Below, piece after piece: positions 18,710 through 28,959 of a DNA stretch of 64,000 bases. This stretch comes from Acidisoma sp. PAMC 29798. GTDB lineage: Bacteria > Pseudomonadota > Alphaproteobacteria > Acetobacterales > Acetobacteraceae. Position 1 is the stretch's first letter, and each line of letters starts with the position of its first letter. The stretch covers positions 1,426,001-1,490,000 of the forward strand of contig NZ_CP126994.1 in NCBI RefSeq assembly GCF_030252425.1, written 5' to 3'. A program made the position numbers and the translations under genes. The notes under the pieces were generated by a model. It did not search any database, was not told the DNA's origin, and worked only from the letters and a program-made list of their open reading frames with translations.

Positions 18710-19051
18710 ATGTCTCAGAGCCTTGTCGCCGAGCGTATCCAAGCCGACATCACCGGGAATCCGGTCATGCTGTATATGAAGGGCACGGCGATGTTTCCGC
18801 AGTGCGGTTTTTCGGCGCGGGTCGTGCAGATCCTCAGCCACCTCAACGTCCCCTTCAAGACCGCCAATGTGCTTGAGGACCCCGAGCTGCGGGACGGCAT
18901 CAAGGCGTTCTCCAACTGGCCGACGGTGCCCCAGCTTTACGTCAAGGGTGAGTTCGTTGGCGGCTGCGATATCATCACGGAAATGTACCAGACCGGCGAG
19001 TTGAGCACTCTCCTCGCCGAGCAGGGCATTCCGCACTCCGTCGCCGCCTAA
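18710..19051 (+). CDS. grxD: Monothiol glutaredoxin, Grx4 family
   Basis: A 113-residue CGFS-type glutaredoxin with its single active cysteine at Cys32 (FPQCGFSARV), then the glutathione-binding WPTVPQLYVKGEFVGGCDI. These proteins carry a glutathione-coordinated 2Fe-2S cluster, alone or with BolA, rather than acting mainly as thiol reductants. A ribosome site AAGGAGAG precedes the ATG. Neighbour bolA supports the functional pair. Confidence 0.95.
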   Translation: MSQSLVAERIQADITGNPVMLYMKGTAMFPQCGFSARVVQILSHLNVPFKTANVLEDPELRDGIKAFSNWPTVPQLYVKGEFVGGCDIITEMYQTGELSTLLAEQGIPHSVAA

Positions 19052-19065
19052 CCCTATCCACACGC

Positions 19066-19980
19066 GTGCGGGTCGCGGTTGTCATCGCGGCCCGCGACGT
19101 CGCGCCATTCATCGGCGCGGCGGTTGGTTCGGTGCTCGGGCAGAGCCATACCGATCTCACGTTGACTGTCGTCGATGACGGGTCGCGTGACGAGACGGCC
19201 CCACTCGTCGCGGCCTTCCCGGATGCGCGTCTGCGGCTGGTGCGGCAGACCAATCATGGAACCTCCGCCACCCGCAATCGCGGCGCCCTGGACGCGGGTG
19301 AAACGGATGCTTTCCTGTTCCTCGACGGCGATGATTGGCTGGCGCCAGACGCCGTCTCCCGCCTCGTGCGCGCTTTGCGGAGTGATCCGGCAGCGGTCGC
19401 GGCCCATGCGGCCTTCGCCTTTGTGGGTGAAACCGCGACCGCGAGCGCGCCGGGCCCGCTTGACCGCCGCCGGGCACCGCGCGCCCGGGATTTGCTGCCG
19501 CGTCTTGTGGTGGGCAATGTCTTCGCCAATGGCGGTCATGTTCTCATCCGGGCCGACGCCTGGCGCGCTGCCGGGCCGTTTTCCACGACACTGAGCTATG
19601 GCGAGGATTGGGAGTTCTGGCTGCGGCTCGCACTTCAGGGGCCCTTCGCCGCCATCAGCGGCACGCCGGCACTGTTCGTGCGCCGCCGCGCCGGCAGCAA
19701 GATGCATGGCGGCGCGACCTTGCCGCAGACCTATCGGCCCGTGTTGGAGGCGATCCGGTCCAATCCCAGGATTGCGGCGCGGCTCGGCGGTGGTCGGTTC
19801 GCGCGTCTGTGTCGGCGGGCGGAGGCGGAGTTCGCCTGGACGATGGGGCGCGAATTGCTGCGACGAGACCGGGTGCGCGAGGCCTGGGCGCCGTTATGCC
19901 GTGGCGTTTTCGGCCGACCCCGGCCACTTCGGCTGATGCTGCTGGCGATGGTAGCGGTGAAGCGCCTGCGAAAACCCTAA
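19066..19980 (+). CDS. Glycosyltransferase family 2 protein
   Basis: A 304-residue GT-A fold glycosyltransferase: the N-terminal strand VRVAVVIAARDVAPFIGAA, LTLTVVDDGSRDET, NHGTSATRNRGALDAG, and the metal/nucleotide motif LDGDDWL (the DxD-type site). The C-terminal part has FSTTLSYGEDWEFWLRLAL, the usual acceptor-side ED motif. It should add a sugar to a cell-surface glycan or lipid, but donor and acceptor are unknown. The start is GTG 19066, 14 bases after grxD. Confidence 0.88.
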   Translation: MRVAVVIAARDVAPFIGAAVGSVLGQSHTDLTLTVVDDGSRDETAPLVAAFPDARLRLVRQTNHGTSATRNRGALDAGETDAFLFLDGDDWLAPDAVSRLVRALRSDPAAVAAHAAFAFVGETATASAPGPLDRRRAPRARDLLPRLVVGNVFANGGHVLIRADAWRAAGPFSTTLSYGEDWEFWLRLALQGPFAAISGTPALFVRRRAGSKMHGGATLPQTYRPVLEAIRSNPRIAARLGGGRFARLCRRAEAEFAWTMGRELLRRDRVREAWAPLCRGVFGRPRPLRLMLLAMVAVKRLRKP

Positions 19981-19985
19981 GTCAA

Positions 19986-20405
19986 ATGCCCATGAACGGA
20001 CCCCGCACCGTGTCTCAAAAGCTGAGCCTGATCACCCTCCTCGTCAGAGATTACGATGAAGCGATCGGCTTCTATGTCGGGACGCTCGGCTTTGAGCTTC
20101 GCGAGGACACCACGCTCACCGCTGAAAAGCGCTGGGTCGTGGTCGTGCCGCCGGGCGGTTCTGGCGGCCTCCTCCTGGCACGGGCTGTCGGGGACCGGCA
20201 GCGTGCGGCTGTCGGCGATCAGAGTGGAGGGCGCGTGTTCCTTTTCCTCGAAACGGACGACTTCGCCCGCGATCACTCTGCCTACATCGAAAGAGGGGTT
20301 CGGTTCATCGAACCACCACGGATCGAGCCTTATGGATCAGTGGCTGTGTTCGAGGACATTTGTGGCAACCGGTGGGACTTGGTCCAGCTTAGACGAGCTT
20401 CGTAG
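19986..20405 (+). CDS. VOC family glyoxalase-like protein
   Basis: A 139-residue vicinal oxygen chelate protein: LITLLVRDYDEAIGFYVGTL, a middle segment RVFLFLETDDFARDHSAYI, and the closing FEDICGNRWDLVQL. This resembles the small lactoylglutathione-lyase-like group of unknown substrate. The start is ATG 19986, with ATG 19992 as an alternative; a longer open frame upstream is antisense-like noise over the glycosyltransferase. Its TAG stop is formed by the first bases of repeat R4. Confidence 0.83.
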   Translation: MPMNGPRTVSQKLSLITLLVRDYDEAIGFYVGTLGFELREDTTLTAEKRWVVVVPPGGSGGLLLARAVGDRQRAAVGDQSGGRVFLFLETDDFARDHSAYIERGVRFIEPPRIEPYGSVAVFEDICGNRWDLVQLRRAS

Positions 20406-20477
20406 GGCGGAAGAGCGCAGGTTATTCCGCCGCTTCCGACGGGGCTGGTGGAATCCGCTGCGCTTTTCCACCCTACG
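20401..20477. repeat. Palindromic repeat family, copy R4 (two arms)
   Basis: Arm 1 begins CGTAGGGCGGAAGAGCGC and arm 2 ends CTGCGCTTTTCCACCCTACG. The TAG within CGTAGG is the stop codon of the preceding VOC gene, so the repeat has inserted exactly at, or provides, the gene end. The last 75 bases before the sugar kinase hold nothing recognisable. Confidence 0.85.
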
Positions 20478-20552
20478 AACGGGGCATCGATACGGTCACA
20501 GCTTTCGCCTTCGGAGCGGTCGTGACAAAACGCCCAAATCAAACGGGCGGGC

Positions 20553-21518
20553 ATGAAGATGGGCTACGATGTCGTTTCCTCGGGCGAACTGCTGATCGAC
20601 ATGGTGCCGCTCACCGCTCTCGGTGGCGGCCTGAACTTTGCCGCCAAGCCGGGCGGGGCACCGGGCAATGCCGCCGTCGGTCTCGCTAAGCTGGGTCGAT
20701 CCGTCGCCATGCTGAGCAAAGTCGGCGATGACGCCTTCGGGCGGCTCCTGACCGGGACAATCGCCGCATCCGGCGCCTCCATCGAGGCCATCGTCGTCTC
20801 GCAGGAGTTCCGCACCGGCCTCGCCGTCGTCACGCTCGACCCCCAGGGTGACCGCGACTTCCTGTTCTATCGCGAGAACTGCGCGGATGTGATGTTCACG
20901 CCGGAGGAGGTCCGTGACGACCTGATCCAGGCGGCGCGCATCTTCCACGTCAACAGCCTGGTTCTCGCGAGCCCGGTTTCGGCCTCGGCGCAGCGGCACG
21001 CCGTGCGTGTGGCACAGGCCGCCGGCATCCTGATTTCTGTCGACCCCAACCTTCGCCCGCTGCTCTGGGCGTCGCGTGAGGCGATGATCGCCGCAGCCCG
21101 CGAAGTGATCGCCGTCGCCAATATCCTCAAGATCGGGCAGGACGAGCTGCAGATCATCACCGGCATCGATGACCCACGCGCCGCCATCGAGTCTCTCTGG
21201 CACAGCGGCCTGCACGTGGTTGCCATCACCCGCGGATCGGCCGGTGCCACCATCCTGACGCGCGATGTTGAGGTCAGTGCCCCCGGCATCGCCGTGAAGG
21301 TGGTCGATACCACCGGCTGCGGCGACAGCTTTATGGCGGCCTTCCTGACCGGATTGCTCGAGTCGGACCTTAATCTTTCGGCCGAGACTTTGGGTCGGAT
21401 CGCCCATTTCGCGTGTGCGGCGGGGGCCATCACGGCCACCGCGCCGGGCGGAATGGATGCGATGCCGACCCGGTCCGAGGTCGATCTGTTTCTGGCGCGC
21501 CAGACCTCGCCGCTCTAA
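20553..21518 (+). CDS. PfkB family carbohydrate kinase (fructokinase-like)
   Basis: A 321-residue ribokinase-fold sugar kinase. The N-terminal signature GGAPGNAAVGLAKLGRSVAM and the C-terminal DTTGCGDSFMAAFL with the catalytic aspartate are intact; GELLIDMVPL and PNLRPLLW resemble fructokinases. It should phosphorylate fructose or a related sugar; the exact sugar is inferred. ATG 20553 is used, ATG 20559 is possible. No sugar transporter is adjacent. Confidence 0.87.
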   Translation: MKMGYDVVSSGELLIDMVPLTALGGGLNFAAKPGGAPGNAAVGLAKLGRSVAMLSKVGDDAFGRLLTGTIAASGASIEAIVVSQEFRTGLAVVTLDPQGDRDFLFYRENCADVMFTPEEVRDDLIQAARIFHVNSLVLASPVSASAQRHAVRVAQAAGILISVDPNLRPLLWASREAMIAAAREVIAVANILKIGQDELQIITGIDDPRAAIESLWHSGLHVVAITRGSAGATILTRDVEVSAPGIAVKVVDTTGCGDSFMAAFLTGLLESDLNLSAETLGRIAHFACAAGAITATAPGGMDAMPTRSEVDLFLARQTSPL

Positions 21519-21577
21519 CGCGAGCCACGACTCGTGCCGCCGCTCTGTTGCAGAACGTTGAACTTGCTGTAATCCGC

Positions 21578-21605
21578 TTGCGTCCTGGCGCATGGCCGCT
21601 ATAAG
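21578..21605 (+). promoter_or_regulatory. Possible dksA promoter
   Basis: TTGCGT (21578-21583) and TATAAG (21600-21605) are separated by 16 bases, about 65 bases before the dksA ATG. It is the only sigma70-like pair seen in the 153-base gap. Weak evidence. Confidence 0.3.
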
Positions 21606-21671
21606 CCGGCGCATTCGGCCCAGTTAAGTTCAGACGCGGGTTGTCTTGCAGAGAGCGGAGACCGACGCCGC

Positions 21672-22088
21672 ATGATGGTTACGCTGCCACCCGACTACCG
21701 TCCGTCAGAGGACGAAGATTTCATGAATCCCCGCCAGGTCGAGTATTTTCGCCGCAAGCTTATTCGGTGGCAGGACGATCTGTTGAGGGAGGCGAACGGC
21801 ACCCTTCTCAGCCTTTCCGAAGGCGGCATCATGGAAGCCGACATCACCGATCGGGCGAGTGTGGAAACCGATCGGGCCTTGGAACTGCGCACCCGGGACC
21901 GGGCCCGCAAGCTGATTTCCAAGATCGATCAGGCCCTTCAGCGGATCGAGACCGGCGCGTACGGCTATTGCGAAGATACCGGCGAGCCGATCGGCCTGCG
22001 CCGTTTGGAGGCGCGACCGATCGCGACCCTGTCGATCGAGGCGCAGGAGCGTCACGAACGGATGGAACGCGTCCACCGCGACGACTGA
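21672..22088 (+). CDS. dksA: DksA, RNA polymerase-binding regulator (zinc-independent type)
   Basis: A 138-residue DksA. The coiled-coil part (about 20-90) carries the acidic tip segment EADITDRAS, which enters the RNA polymerase secondary channel and works with ppGpp in growth control. The zinc-finger region reads YCEDTGEPI ... RLEARPIATLSIEAQE, so the four cysteine positions are Cys-Thr-Ser-Ala. This CTSA pattern is known from alphaproteobacterial DksA such as that of Rhodobacter sphaeroides, which works without zinc. Start ATG 21672; the second codon is also ATG. Confidence 0.93.
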   Translation: MMVTLPPDYRPSEDEDFMNPRQVEYFRRKLIRWQDDLLREANGTLLSLSEGGIMEADITDRASVETDRALELRTRDRARKLISKIDQALQRIETGAYGYCEDTGEPIGLRRLEARPIATLSIEAQERHERMERVHRDD

Positions 22089-22093
22089 GGGCA

Positions 22094-22129
22094 TCATTTC
22101 GGGTTGGCGCTTTCTCCAGCCCGGAATGA
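22094..22129. terminator. Stem-loop downstream of dksA
   Basis: TCATTTCGGGTTGG and CCAGCCCGGAATGA pair over 14 bases with two G-U pairs around an 8-base loop, starting 5 bases after the dksA stop. There is no clear U-run after it, so it may be a processing or stability hairpin, or a REP-like repeat, rather than a classical terminator. Confidence 0.5.
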
Positions 22130-22229
22130 CACCTGTTTCTGGCTGGGTTCGGCGTTGCGGGCGCCGCCGCTTTGCATCCGCCTCCGCCTTCGGTAGAAGG
22201 CGCGCGGGTGATCCCCCGAAAGGCTTTCA

Positions 22230-22574
22230 ATGTTCAACGTGCTGCTGGTCGTCCATGTCCTCGTTACCCTGGCGCTGATCGGCGCCGTGCTGATCCAGCG
22301 CAGCGAGGGCGGCGGCCTTGGCATCGGCGGCGGCCAGGGCATGGGCAGCTTCATGACCGGGCGCGGCACGGCCAATCTGTTGACGCGCACCACGGCGATT
22401 CTCGCCACCGTATTCCTGTCGTTGTCGCTGGTTCTGGCCCTGATGAGCCGTGGATCCTCGGGTGGCATCAACTCCATCTTCAATCCGGCGCCGCACACCA
22501 CGACCGCGCCGGCGATGATGGCGCCGGCCAAACCGAGCGCGCCGGCCGTGCCCGCTCCGCCCTCGACCCCGTAA
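22230..22574 (+). CDS. secG: Preprotein translocase subunit SecG
   Basis: A 114-residue inner-membrane protein with two transmembrane helices (about 2-22, and 50-72), the cytoplasmic loop LIQRSEGGGLGIGGGQG that is characteristic of SecG, and a proline/alanine-rich C terminus. It assists SecYE/SecA protein export. It is followed 83 bases later by pyrG, a usual alphaproteobacterial order. Confidence 0.93.
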   Translation: MFNVLLVVHVLVTLALIGAVLIQRSEGGGLGIGGGQGMGSFMTGRGTANLLTRTTAILATVFLSLSLVLALMSRGSSGGINSIFNPAPHTTTAPAMMAPAKPSAPAVPAPPSTP

Positions 22575-22648
22575 GCCGAACCATTGCGGTTCGCACATCT
22601 GTTGGCCATCCGGTTGGGGTTCCCCTGGCCGGGTCCGACCCTGTATGA

Positions 22649-24288
<1,640 letters not shown>

Positions 24289-24289
<1 letters not shown>

Positions 24290-25113
24290 TGGCGCATGTT
24301 CAGATCGGGCCGGTGACGGTCGGCAACGACCTGCCCTTCGTCCTCATCGGCGGTCCCTGCCAAATCGAGTCTGAGGCCCATGCTTTGGAGGTGGCCGAGG
24401 AACTGGTCGGCATCTGTGCCAAGCTCGGCATTCCGCTCATTTACAAAAGCAGCTTCGACAAGGCGAACCGCACCTCGGGCGGCGCCGAGCGTGGCATCGG
24501 CCTGACCAAGGGCCTGGCCATTCTGGCCGAGGTTCGGGCGCGCTTCGGTTGCCCGGTGCTGACGGATGTGCATGACGCGCATCAATGCGCCGAAGTGGCC
24601 GAATCCGTGGATGTGTTGCAGATCCCGGCCTTCCTCTGCCGGCAGACCGATCTGTTGATCGCGGCCGGGGAGACGGGCGCCGCCATCAATATCAAGAAGG
24701 GCCAGTTCCTGGCCCCTTGGGACATGAAGCATGTCGCCGCCAAGATCGCGAGCACGGGCAATGAGCGCATCATGCTCACCGATCGTGGCACGAGCTTCGG
24801 CTATAATACGTTGGTGACCGATTTCCGGGGCCTGCCCGAGATGGCGCGCACCGGCTACCCCATCGTTTTCGACGCCACCCATTCCGTGCAGCAGCCGGGC
24901 GGGCAGGGCGGCTCCTCCGGCGGTCAGCGCGAATACGCGCCGATCTTGGCGCGTGCTGCCTTGGCCGTGGGGTGTGCGGCGATCTTCATGGAGACGCACC
25001 CAGACCCCGACCACGCGCCATCGGACGGGCCGAACATGATTCCGATCGCCGAAATGCCGGCGGTTCTGGCCAAGCTTCAGGCCTACGACCAGCTTTCGAA
25101 GAGAGCGGCTTAG
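24289..25113 (+). CDS. kdsA: 3-deoxy-8-phosphooctulonate (KDO-8-P) synthase
   Basis: A 274-residue TIM barrel condensing PEP and arabinose 5-phosphate for the KDO of lipopolysaccharide, which shows a Gram-negative outer membrane. Markers are [52 protein letters not shown] and [16 protein letters not shown]. It is translationally coupled to pyrG. Confidence 0.96.
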
Positions 25114-25116
25114 GTC

Positions 25117-25312
25117 CTATTCTGCGGCGATGCTGAGGGCGTTCTGGGTCACGCGGCTGCCGACGTCCAAAACCTCGATGCCGATCACTTTGCCCGCAGC
25201 GTCATAGTCGAACATGATGCCTGGTGCGATCTCGGCCGTTTCGACGGTGGTCGCGCCTTCAGGAGCAAATGAACATGGCGTCGGCAACAGGGTCGTAGCT
25301 GGTCCTGATCAT
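25117..25312 (-). pseudogene. Frameshifted DUF2283 protein remnant
   Basis: Read on the minus strand, the start ATG 25312 gives MIRTSYDPVADAMFICS and then a stop. One frame over, the rest continues: EGATTVETAEIAPGI, then FDYDAAGKVIGIEVLDVGS to a TAG at 25117. The two halves together make a complete DUF2283 protein (typical start YDPxADAMFIxFAPEG). The break falls between FI and APEG and fits the loss of about five bases. These proteins are usually partners of DUF4258 proteins, whose remnant overlaps this start by ATGA. No intact copy is nearby. Confidence 0.65.
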
Positions 25313-25446
25313 GGGCGCCTCGCTTTCAGCGCATTGCGGTCAAGGTAGGATCGGGAGCGTTCGGGATAACGCGGATCGAGGTCGTTCCAGTCGGGAGTCG
25401 CAATCATCCGCTTGACCCAGGTCATGCTGAGGGCTCGCTCGGCCAT
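25309..25446 (-). pseudogene. Truncated DUF4258 protein remnant
   Basis: From ATG 25446 the minus strand encodes about 45 residues, including MTWVKRMIATPDWNDLDPRY and PERSRSYL, and then an unrelated tail to a TGA. This matches the first half of DUF4258 proteins (WVExxLxxPDWxxxDPRxPxxTRS). The second half, normally ending in a VVHR ... VTAFFDR block, is missing. It ends exactly at the start of the DUF2283 remnant, so this is a decayed two-gene toxin-antitoxin-like cassette. Confidence 0.55.
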
Positions 25447-25506
25447 GCCAGCGCCTCCGGCAAGTGAGGCGACACACTACGCCGGCAATCCCTTTGAGAA
25501 GGTGCG

Positions 25507-25538
25507 TTGGCGGAATACGCTGCGTTTTTCCGCCCTAC
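25507..25538. repeat. Palindromic repeat family, copy R5 (single arm)
   Basis: TTGGCGGAATACGCTGCG followed by TTTTTCCGCCCTAC. This is the cleanest single arm of the family and lies in the gap between the decayed DUF4258 remnant and the YihY-type gene. The rest of that gap (25539-25683) shows no gene. Confidence 0.8.
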
Positions 25539-25683
25539 TTTCACGCGTGGTAGCGCTGATAGGCGAAGCGTCATCGGCCGCGCCGTGGTGCCTGCGGACG
25601 CACCCGCCTGACACCGCCTTGTCTTGAAGCGCGCCGGTTCACCCTCATGTCGCATCGGTAATCACGAGGGGAAGCCGGGGCGC

Positions 25684-26661
25684 ATGGCGTTTTGGACCGG
25701 ACATAGCAAGCGGGCCTTCGCCGGCTGGCAGATGACCAAGGACACGATCAATGGCTTCATGGAGGATAACTGCCTCAGCCGAGGCGCCTCCATCGCCTAT
25801 TTCACCATCTTCTCCCTCGCACCCATCCTGCTGGTGGTGATTGCGATCGCGGGCTTCGTGTTTGGGGAGGATGCCGCGCGCGGCGTGTTGTTCGGCAAGC
25901 TCAAGGGCATGCTGGGGCCAGATGCGGCGGGGCTGGTGCAATCGATGATCCAAAGTGCGTCGAACAAGAAATCCGGCATCATCGCGACCGTTGTTTCCAT
26001 TGTCATGCTGCTCGTGACGGCGAGCGGCGTCTTCGGGGAGCTGCAAAGTTCCCTCAATGCCATCTGGAAGGCCGATCCCTCCGCCCATGGCACCGTGACG
26101 CGCATGCTGAAGGCGCGGGCGCAAAGCTTGGGCCTGATCGTAACGCTCGGATTCCTCATGCTGGTGACGCTCGCGATCAGTGCCGCGATCAGCGCCGCCT
26201 GGAATCACATCGATCAGGTGGTGCCTGGCGCAAGTTCTCTGCTGCGGATCGTGAATTTCCTGGTGTCCTTCTGTGTCACCACCGTGCTGTTCGGCGCGGT
26301 CTATAAGGTGCTGCCGGACAAGCGGATCGAGTGGCGGGACGTCTTCATCGGCTCGGTCTTCACCGCGCTGCTCTATACGATCGGCAAGACCATCATCGCC
26401 CGCTACATCGGCAGCAGCAGCGTCGGGTCATCCTATGGCGCGGCGAGCGCGCTCGTGGTGCTGCTGCTCTGGGTCTATTACTCCGCCCAGATTTTCCTGC
26501 TCGGGGCCGAGTTCACCAAGGTCTATGCCTATCGGCACGGCAGCCGCAGACCGGTCACGCCAGGGCGGGGTTTCTGGAACCGCTTTCGGCCTCAGCCGAT
26601 TATGCAGCCGATCATGCAACCAGTGCCCCCGAAGGAACCGGACCCTTCGAAGCCCGAGTGA
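25684..26661 (+). CDS. YihY/BrkB family inner membrane protein
   Basis: A 325-residue integral membrane protein with about six transmembrane helices (for example IAYFTIFSLAPILLVVIAIAGF, IIATVVSIVMLLVTASGVFG and ALVVLLLWVYYSAQIFLLGAEF). CLSRGASIAYFTIFSLAPIL and SYGAASALVVLLLWVYYSAQ are family signatures. Function is unknown; older RNase BN labels are wrong for this family. ATG 25684 is preferred to a TTG at 25624. The tail is proline-rich, and its last 50 bases overlap the end of the convergent molybdoenzyme gene. Confidence 0.88.
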   Translation: MAFWTGHSKRAFAGWQMTKDTINGFMEDNCLSRGASIAYFTIFSLAPILLVVIAIAGFVFGEDAARGVLFGKLKGMLGPDAAGLVQSMIQSASNKKSGIIATVVSIVMLLVTASGVFGELQSSLNAIWKADPSAHGTVTRMLKARAQSLGLIVTLGFLMLVTLAISAAISAAWNHIDQVVPGASSLLRIVNFLVSFCVTTVLFGAVYKVLPDKRIEWRDVFIGSVFTALLYTIGKTIIARYIGSSSVGSSYGAASALVVLLLWVYYSAQIFLLGAEFTKVYAYRHGSRRPVTPGRGFWNRFRPQPIMQPIMQPVPPKEPDPSKPE

Positions 26662-28942
26662 TGCGCACAGGCACCGACTTGTAGGAGGGTGTGCCGCTGC
26701 GGCTGTCGTGATGCGCCAGGGACACGAGCACATTGGCTTCCGGATAATAGGCCGCAGCCGAGCCGCGCGGGATATCATAGGCGACCACCGTCATGCCGCG
26801 CAGCACGGCGCCCGCAGCCCGTCCGATCTCCGGCTCGGCTGCGATATCCACGACGTCACCGGCTGCTAGGCCGCGCGCCGTGAGATCCTCCGCGTTCAGA
26901 AACACCACATCCCGTCGCCCGAACACGCCCCGGTAGCGGTCATCCAGGCCATAGATCGTCGTATTATATTGGTCGTGGCTGCGCAGCGTGGTGAGCGTCA
27001 GCACTGCCGGATCGTCCATGCGGGGGTCTTCCGCCAGTCCGGGATGCAGCAGGAACTCCGCTTTCCCCGAAGGCGTAAGCCACTTTCGCTCGGCGGCGGC
27101 TAGCGGCAGGCGGAAGCCGCCCGGTTCGCTGATGCGCTCGTTATAGGCGGCGAAGGCCGGCAGCACGGCGGCGATGGACTCGCGAATGCGGTCGTAATCC
27201 GCGACATAGCCGTTCCAGTCGATGCCGTAGCGGTCGCCCAGCACGGCATGCGCGATGCCGGCGACGATGGCGGGCTCTGACCGGACCTCAGGGGACGGCG
27301 GCGGCAACCGACCTTTCGAGGCATGCACCATCGACATCGAATCCTCGACGGTGACGGATTGCGGTCCGTTCGCCTGGGCGTCCAATTCCGTGCGGCCGAG
27401 GCAGGGCAGCAGAATATTCTCGCGGGCGAGCAGCAGGTGGGACCGGTTCGGCTTGGTCGCGATATGCGCCGCGAGATCGAGCTTCCGCAGCGCCGCAAAG
27501 GTGACGGTCGGGTCGGACATGGCGACGGCAAGGTTGCCGCCGAGGGCGATCATGACCTTCGACCGACCCTCCGCCATCGCCTGCACCGCCTCGATGGCGC
27601 CATGGCCATGCGCCGCTGGCGGATCGAAGCCGAAGACGCGCTTGATGCCGGCGAGCAGCGCCTTGGGCGCCCGCTCGTCGATGCCCACGGTGCGGTCACC
27701 TTGCACATTCGAATGGCCGCGCAGCGGGCAGATGCCGGCGCCAGGCCGGCCGATATTCCCGCGCAGCAGGAGAAGGTTCGCGATTTGCTGCACATTTTCG
27801 GTGCCGCGCCGATGCTGGGTGACGCCCATGCCATAGGCCACGATGACGGACTTCGCGGCGCAATAGACGCCGGCCGCTTCATCCAGCGAGGCGCGGGAAA
27901 GCCCCGACGCGTGTTCAATATCGGCCCAGGCAGTCGCGACCAGATCGTCCCGCAAGGCTTCGAAGCCGTTGGTGTGTTCGGCGATGAAGGGGCGGTCCAG
28001 CAGGCCCGCGCCGCCGGCCGCGAGGTCGGCCGCGTCCCGCTCCAGCACCGCCTTCATGATGCCCTTGAGGGCTGCGGCGTCACCGCCGACCTTGACCTGA
28101 TAATAGTCGCTGGCGATAGGCGTGGACCGGAAGGTGGCCATCTCCACCGCATCCTGCGGGGAGGCGAAACGCTCCAGCGCGCGTTCCTTCAGCGGATTGA
28201 AGACCAGGATGGCGCCGCCACGCTTCGCCACTTCGCGCAGCGTCGTCATCATGCGCGGATGGTTGGTGCCGGGGTTGTGGCCGATCGAGAAAATGGCGTC
28301 CGCATGGTCGAAGTCTTCAAGCGAGACGGTGCCTTTGCCGATGCCGATGGACTGGGGCAGACCGACGCTGGTCGCCTCGTGGCACATGTTCGAGCAATCG
28401 GGGAAGTTGTTGGTGCCATAGGCGCGGACGAACAACTGATAGAGGAAGGCGGCCTCGTTGGAGGCACGGCCGGAGGTATAGAACTCCGCCATATTGGGGT
28501 CAGGCAGGGCGTTGAGCGCCGTCGCAATGCGGCGGAAAGCCTCATCCCAGGCGATCGGCACATAGGTATCCGAGGCCGCGTCATAGATCATGGGATGGGT
28601 GAGGCGGCCGAGATCTTCGATCTCATGGTCGCTCCAGCCCAGCAGCTCGGACACGGTATGGGTCGCGAAAACCTCAGGCGTGGCGCGCTTCTTGGTCGCT
28701 TCCCAACTGACCGCCTTGGCACCGTTTTCGCAGAACTCGAAGGTCGAGGTGTGCTTGGGGTCGGGCCAGGCGCAGCCGGGACAGTCGAAACCATCCGGCT
28801 GGTTGTTCTGGAGCAGCAGGCGCCCGCCGCTGTTGAGGTCCATCTGGCCCCGCAGCGCGCGCGCCACGGCCTTCAAGGCACCCCAGCCGCCAGCGGGACC
28901 GGTATAGGTTTCGATCCCGCTGGCCGTCATCGTCTTCTTCAT
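26612..28942 (-). CDS. FdhF/YdeP family molybdopterin oxidoreductase
   Basis: A 776-residue molybdopterin enzyme of the YdeP type. The N-terminal cysteine group is in GFDCPGCAWPDP and FCENGAKAV. The molybdopterin domains show SIGHNPGTNHPRMM, GYGMGVTQHRRGTENVQQ written in parts as VAYGMGVTQHRRG, and RGNIGRPGAGICPLRGHSNV. The C-terminal dinucleotide-binding part has TLRSHDQYNTTIYGLDDRY. YdeP in E. coli is linked to acid resistance, but the reaction is unknown. No fdhD sulfurtransferase gene is adjacent. It lies 17 bases after ilvE, and both read on the minus strand. Confidence 0.88.
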   Translation of the reverse strand: MKKTMTASGIETYTGPAGGWGALKAVARALRGQMDLNSGGRLLLQNNQPDGFDCPGCAWPDPKHTSTFEFCENGAKAVSWEATKKRATPEVFATHTVSELLGWSDHEIEDLGRLTHPMIYDAASDTYVPIAWDEAFRRIATALNALPDPNMAEFYTSGRASNEAAFLYQLFVRAYGTNNFPDCSNMCHEATSVGLPQSIGIGKGTVSLEDFDHADAIFSIGHNPGTNHPRMMTTLREVAKRGGAILVFNPLKERALERFASPQDAVEMATFRSTPIASDYYQVKVGGDAAALKGIMKAVLERDAADLAAGGAGLLDRPFIAEHTNGFEALRDDLVATAWADIEHASGLSRASLDEAAGVYCAAKSVIVAYGMGVTQHRRGTENVQQIANLLLLRGNIGRPGAGICPLRGHSNVQGDRTVGIDERAPKALLAGIKRVFGFDPPAAHGHGAIEAVQAMAEGRSKVMIALGGNLAVAMSDPTVTFAALRKLDLAAHIATKPNRSHLLLARENILLPCLGRTELDAQANGPQSVTVEDSMSMVHASKGRLPPPSPEVRSEPAIVAGIAHAVLGDRYGIDWNGYVADYDRIRESIAAVLPAFAAYNERISEPGGFRLPLAAAERKWLTPSGKAEFLLHPGLAEDPRMDDPAVLTLTTLRSHDQYNTTIYGLDDRYRGVFGRRDVVFLNAEDLTARGLAAGDVVDIAAEPEIGRAAGAVLRGMTVVAYDIPRGSAAAYYPEANVLVSLAHHDSRSGTPSYKSVPVRITRASKGPVPSGALVA

Positions 28943-28959
28943 AAACTTAATCGTCAGTC

